Part shown: one piece after another, positions 61,078-64,000 of the stretch
How positions within the stretch are numbered: position 1 is the first letter of the stretch
Layout of the letters: each line of letters starts with the position of its first letter
Made by a program: the position numbers and the translations under genes
Notes under the pieces: model-generated
Databases searched by the model: none
The model's input: the letters and a program-made list of their open reading frames with translations, nothing else
Told to the model about the DNA's origin: nothing
Assembly: GCA_963972195.1 (NCBI GenBank)
Contig: CAXATH010000008.1
Coordinates: 1-64,000, forward strand
Direction of reading: 5' to 3'
DNA from: Litorimonas sp963972195
GTDB lineage: Bacteria > Pseudomonadota > Alphaproteobacteria > Caulobacterales > Maricaulaceae
Length of the DNA stretch: 64,000 nt

Positions 61078-61832
61078 AGTTAGTTGCTGAAAATATCACC
61101 GTAAAAGCTCAGAATTCAGCTCTTGTCGAGAATGCCTCATTTTCATTGCAGCAAGGCCGTCTGACAGCGTTATTAGGCCCTAATGGGGCGGGCAAAACGA
61201 CATTATTACGCGCGGCCATGGGGCTGTGCAAACCCGAGGCGGGGCGGGTCTTGATTGACGGGGAAGATGTTCAGAGCCTGTCACCGATGCGCCGTGCAAG
61301 ACGTGTCGCCTATCTTCCGCAGCGCCGCCCGATGGCCTGGCCGAATATAGTTCGCGATGTTGTGGCTTTAGGACGATATTCGCATGGGGCCAGTTTAGGG
61401 CGATTGAAAGCCAAAGACGCCCACGCTGTCGACGCGGCTATCGAGGATTGCGATATTGTTTCTCTGGCTCACAGAAAGACGGACACATTATCCGGAGGGG
61501 AAATGGCGCGTGTACATTGCGCGCGCGCTTTCGCCGCGCAGGCCCCGCTTTTGATTGCGGATGAGCCCGTCGCCGCCTTAGATCCACTTCACCAGTTTCG
61601 GGTTATGGATCTCCTAAAAAATTACACCGAAAACGGGCGCGGCGTTTTGGTTGTCCTTCATGATATCAGCCTGGCGGCCAGATATGCCGATCATCTGATT
61701 TGGATGAAAGGGGGAAGAATTTTGGCGGACGGATCGCCCGAAGACACTCTGACAGAAAATCGGCTCTCGGAAATTTATGGTGTAAAGAGCCGGGTTAGTG
61801 GCGGCAAAGTCACAATTGAAGGCGCTTTGTAA
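61074..61832 (+). CDS. ABC transporter ATP-binding protein, BtuD/FecE family
   Basis: 252 residues. Walker A GPNGAGKT (35-42), Q-loop AYLPQRR, signature LSGGEMARVHCARA (about 140-153) and Walker B LLIADEPVAALDP. It completes the importer with the two preceding genes. Iron-siderophore, heme and cobalamin systems share this organisation and cannot be separated here. It converges on the sulfotransferase-like gene 25 bp later. Confidence 0.93.
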   Translation: MKLVAENITVKAQNSALVENASFSLQQGRLTALLGPNGAGKTTLLRAAMGLCKPEAGRVLIDGEDVQSLSPMRRARRVAYLPQRRPMAWPNIVRDVVALGRYSHGASLGRLKAKDAHAVDAAIEDCDIVSLAHRKTDTLSGGEMARVHCARAFAAQAPLLIADEPVAALDPLHQFRVMDLLKNYTENGRGVLVVLHDISLAARYADHLIWMKGGRILADGSPEDTLTENRLSEIYGVKSRVSGGKVTIEGAL

Positions 61833-61857
61833 ATGCTGCTCACAGGCACTGAGATCC

Positions 61858-62844
61858 TTATTTCGCCTCGCCGTTAAGGTTCTGAAGTAAAAGACGTTTT
61901 CCAATGCCGCTCATCATCGCAGTCACAAACCGCATCTGCTCGAATAACATTCCTTCCTTCGAAAGGTAGCGATACTTTGAATGATCCAGCGGCGCAAAGA
62001 GTGATTTTTTATTTGGGAAATATTTTTCTCTGACCCACTCATTGCAGTCTTCATAGGATTTTAAAAGCAAAAGCCGTTCTTTCTCGGTAATCAAGGAAAT
62101 GCGCTTTTTGCCAATATACTCATCGCCCGTGAGTTCGCGTACCAAATGATAGAATTCATTATCGTGCGTGGTCTGAAAAATGGCATTGTTACCGGATACC
62201 AATGGAACGATTAAGTCAGAAAAAGATGGATTTACTTCGCCAATAGAAAAATCAAATTCATCCTGAGACTGATCTTTGAAAAAGAAATCGAAAGCGTCAT
62301 GGGCGATGTTCTGATTCTTCATTTCGCTCCGTTCAAAAACTCTTACATGAATTTTTTCGAAACCTACGTATTCGGCCCAAGCGCGAATAAGAGAATCCCA
62401 CTGACCAATTTTAGTTTTGGCGCGTTCTAACCAATCACTTAGATTCGTTTCCCGCTTGGAAGACCACTGCTGCCATGTAGATAATAAGAGATCATCCTGA
62501 CGCCTTATGTAGAGAAGAACCTCTGTATCATAATCAGAAAAGACGGGGCCGAAAAAGTCGGTTTTCCCCATATTTGAAAGGCTTTCGGCCGAAAGCGCGA
62601 TTTCTTTATGCCCGCGGCTGGCAAGCCTATCGAGTTTTTCTCTTAATTGTGCCCCGGGGAAATCTTCATGGAAAAAACTTTCAAATGAGAACGAGTGCTC
62701 CCCCGTTACCACTCCCGTATCATTAAGCCGCGTATCCGGTATCGTGATGCCGTGCTTTTGAAAATTATTCAGGTTTTCCCGAATGAACCTTTGAATGGCT
62801 GAACTGCCTGTCTTGTTTGCCCCGATATGCAGTTTAATTTTCAT
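61858..62844 (-). CDS. Sulfotransferase-like P-loop protein
   Basis: 328 residues. The N-terminal HIGANKTGSSAIQRFI (6-21) is a PAPS 5'-phosphosulfate-binding-type loop followed by helix 1. LLYIRRQDDLLLSTWQQW (about 110-127) matches the 3'-phosphate-binding region (R...S spacing). Proteins of this sort modify surface glycans or lipids; the substrate is unknown. Codon choice and lower GC than the neighbours suggest a surface-polysaccharide region beginning here. Confidence 0.75.
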   Translation of the reverse strand: MKIKLHIGANKTGSSAIQRFIRENLNNFQKHGITIPDTRLNDTGVVTGEHSFSFESFFHEDFPGAQLREKLDRLASRGHKEIALSAESLSNMGKTDFFGPVFSDYDTEVLLYIRRQDDLLLSTWQQWSSKRETNLSDWLERAKTKIGQWDSLIRAWAEYVGFEKIHVRVFERSEMKNQNIAHDAFDFFFKDQSQDEFDFSIGEVNPSFSDLIVPLVSGNNAIFQTTHDNEFYHLVRELTGDEYIGKKRISLITEKERLLLLKSYEDCNEWVREKYFPNKKSLFAPLDHSKYRYLSKEGMLFEQMRFVTAMMSGIGKRLLLQNLNGEAK

Positions 62845-63103
62845 ATTTAAAGTCGTTTAATTTAAGAGGTGGGTTGAACTTTTGAGAATTTTTACTCCCC
62901 ATACCGAAACTTCAAAATGAAGAAAATTCTAATTCTTATACTTTTGTAATGATTCTTTGGCAGTAGCAAAACCCTATTCATTTTTTGATGGAACAATATA
63001 TTACCAAAACTTGAGAATTAAAACTTATAATTGCTATTGATTTAACCGAGGCCTTATTGAATTGATAGGTTGTAATTATGAAAATGCAAAAGTGATTTGA
63101 GAA
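62845..63103. other. AT-rich divergent intergenic region
   Basis: 259 bp between two divergent genes, much richer in A and T than the rest of the window. It presumably contains both promoters, but no pair stands out from the AT background. Confidence 0.5.
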
Positions 63104-64000
63104 ATGGTAAAGACGAAAAAAGAGATAAAAAATGAAATGTCTGGGGCTATCGCCGAGGCGTCATTGATTATGCGGAAAGGTGATTGGGAAGCAGCCTCCA
63201 ATTTATGGAGTAACATAATCACTGCTGGTTATCCTTCTATACCTCGAGGCGTATATGCTCGCCTGGCGGCTTCTTATGTAAAGCTAGGTCGATATGATGA
63301 TGCGAAGCAAGTCATGGAGGATGCGCGAAGTAAGAATATGGTTTCTCCACAATTGGTTCAAGAAGTGGTGAAATCCTATTCAGCGGAAGATAGAATGGAT
63401 GCAGCGCGAGACTTAATAATCAACGCGGCTAAAAGCGCAAATAAAGCAGATGATAAACGGCAATATTTGTCTATGGTAGCATCCATTGATGCAAATACAT
63501 CAAATGAAATTTCAGCTTTGAAAATTTTGGATGGTCTGATTGAGTCATTCGAAGGAGGGCCTGTTTCAAATAATATTAAAGAAACAGCGGCCTTCGTTAC
63601 AAAAAGAGTGGATCGTTTAGCTTGTGCGGATGCATGGGAGAATTACTGGCGACTTCGTAAGAAATTTGTATATCTACATATATGCAGACGATTGATTGAA
63701 GTCATTTCTTCATCCGCGAGCGTCGTGGCGGATATAGGGTCAAATAAAAGTCCGATACTCGATTTTTATGGGAACATCGAAAAGAAATTCTCTGTTGATA
63801 TAGATTCTCCTTATAAAGCCGATGATGTTACTTCAGTAAAAGAGGACTTTTATGTATGGGAACCGCCAGTGCCCGTACAAGTGGCTAGCTGCTTCCAAGT
63901 GATAGAGCACGTACCAGACCCTGCAAAGTTCTCAAAAAGAATACTGGCGCTTTTTGAAGTCAGTATTGTATCAGTGCCTTACAAAGAACCAGCAGGTGTT
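63104..64000 (+). CDS. TPR-like and SAM-dependent methyltransferase protein (cut by window end)
   Basis: 299 residues are visible from ATG 63104; the frame is still open at base 64000. Residues about 10-130 form helical pairs with TPR spacing (ARLAASYVKLGRYDDAKQVM). From about 180 a class I methyltransferase fold begins: VADIGSNKSPILDFY (motif I, nucleotide loop), FSVDID (motif II), VASCFQVIEHVPDP and VSIVSVPYKEPAG. The order matches methyltransferases found in polysaccharide and surface-glycan clusters. Divergent from the sulfotransferase-like gene. Confidence 0.85.
   Translation, partial: MVKTKKEIKNEMSGAIAEASLIMRKGDWEAASNLWSNIITAGYPSIPRGVYARLAASYVKLGRYDDAKQVMEDARSKNMVSPQLVQEVVKSYSAEDRMDAARDLIINAAKSANKADDKRQYLSMVASIDANTSNEISALKILDGLIESFEGGPVSNNIKETAAFVTKRVDRLACADAWENYWRLRKKFVYLHICRRLIEVISSSASVVADIGSNKSPILDFYGNIEKKFSVDIDSPYKADDVTSVKEDFYVWEPPVPVQVASCFQVIEHVPDPAKFSKRILALFEVSIVSVPYKEPAGV

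Overview
The window is a stretch of an alphaproteobacterial chromosome. The gene neighbourhoods trkA-trkH-hfq-hflX, aroQ-accB-accC, mreBCD-mrdA-rodA and tig/clpP-clpX-lon are typical of that class. Together with a carotenoid operon, a marine-type vanadium haloperoxidase and moderate GC content, they suggest a pigmented marine member of the Hyphomonadales/Maricaulales group (Robiginitomaculum/Hellea/Litorimonas-like). That placement is an inference from gene content, not a computed phylogeny.

Layout. 1-5006: potassium uptake (end of trkA, trkH), hfq, hflX and convergent mazG. 5003-7685: cytochrome c maturation, with ccmABCD leftward, mazG coupled behind ccmD, and ccmE divergent. 8100-12283: carotenoid operon crtY-crtI-DUF1993-crtB. 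12312-16065: aroQ-accB-accC leftward and thiS-thiG rightward. 16134-21311: a lipoprotein, secG, pyrG and a TonB-dependent receptor. 21345-28806: erpA, dgt and the elongasome operon mreB-mreC-mreD-mrdA-rodA. 28969-37975: an SLC6-type transporter, an orphan lipoprotein, an enolase-superfamily epimerase, an Mla-type lipid transport operon, a DedA protein and tig. 38275-44728: a GAF histidine kinase, clpP, clpX, and lon behind a good sigma-32 promoter. 44911-49625: a HAD hydrolase with a possible second start, tRNA-Asp, a YjbR protein, tRNA-Val, a Tat-exported vanadium haloperoxidase and a NikR-like regulator lacking most nickel ligands. 49626-59102: an aldehyde dehydrogenase and a leucine/isovalerate degradation cluster. 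59177-61832: a BtuFCD-type importer. 61858-64000: a sulfotransferase-like protein and a TPR-methyltransferase cut by the window end, in AT-richer DNA.

How the genes work together. The most coherent system is 50987-59102. It encodes a MaoC hydratase, isovaleryl-CoA dehydrogenase, both methylcrotonyl-CoA carboxylase subunits, a TetR regulator with a palindromic operator, both subunits of a 3-oxoacid CoA-transferase, and a CitE/HpcH-type lyase. No crotonase-type methylglutaconyl-CoA hydratase or classical HMG-CoA lyase is present. MaoC and the CitE-like protein could fill those steps, giving the same seven-function set as the Mycobacterium tuberculosis Rv2498c-Rv2504c leucine cluster.

The least explained area is 48401-49380. 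It holds the NikR-like protein with substituted metal ligands and a His/Asp-rich tail, a 51-residue membrane protein, and four short direct repeats whose starts are 11, 55 and 22 bp apart. A 121-bp element with nested inverted repeats lies between the isovaleryl-CoA dehydrogenase and carboxylase genes. I see no CRISPR array, prophage, insertion sequence or rRNA gene.
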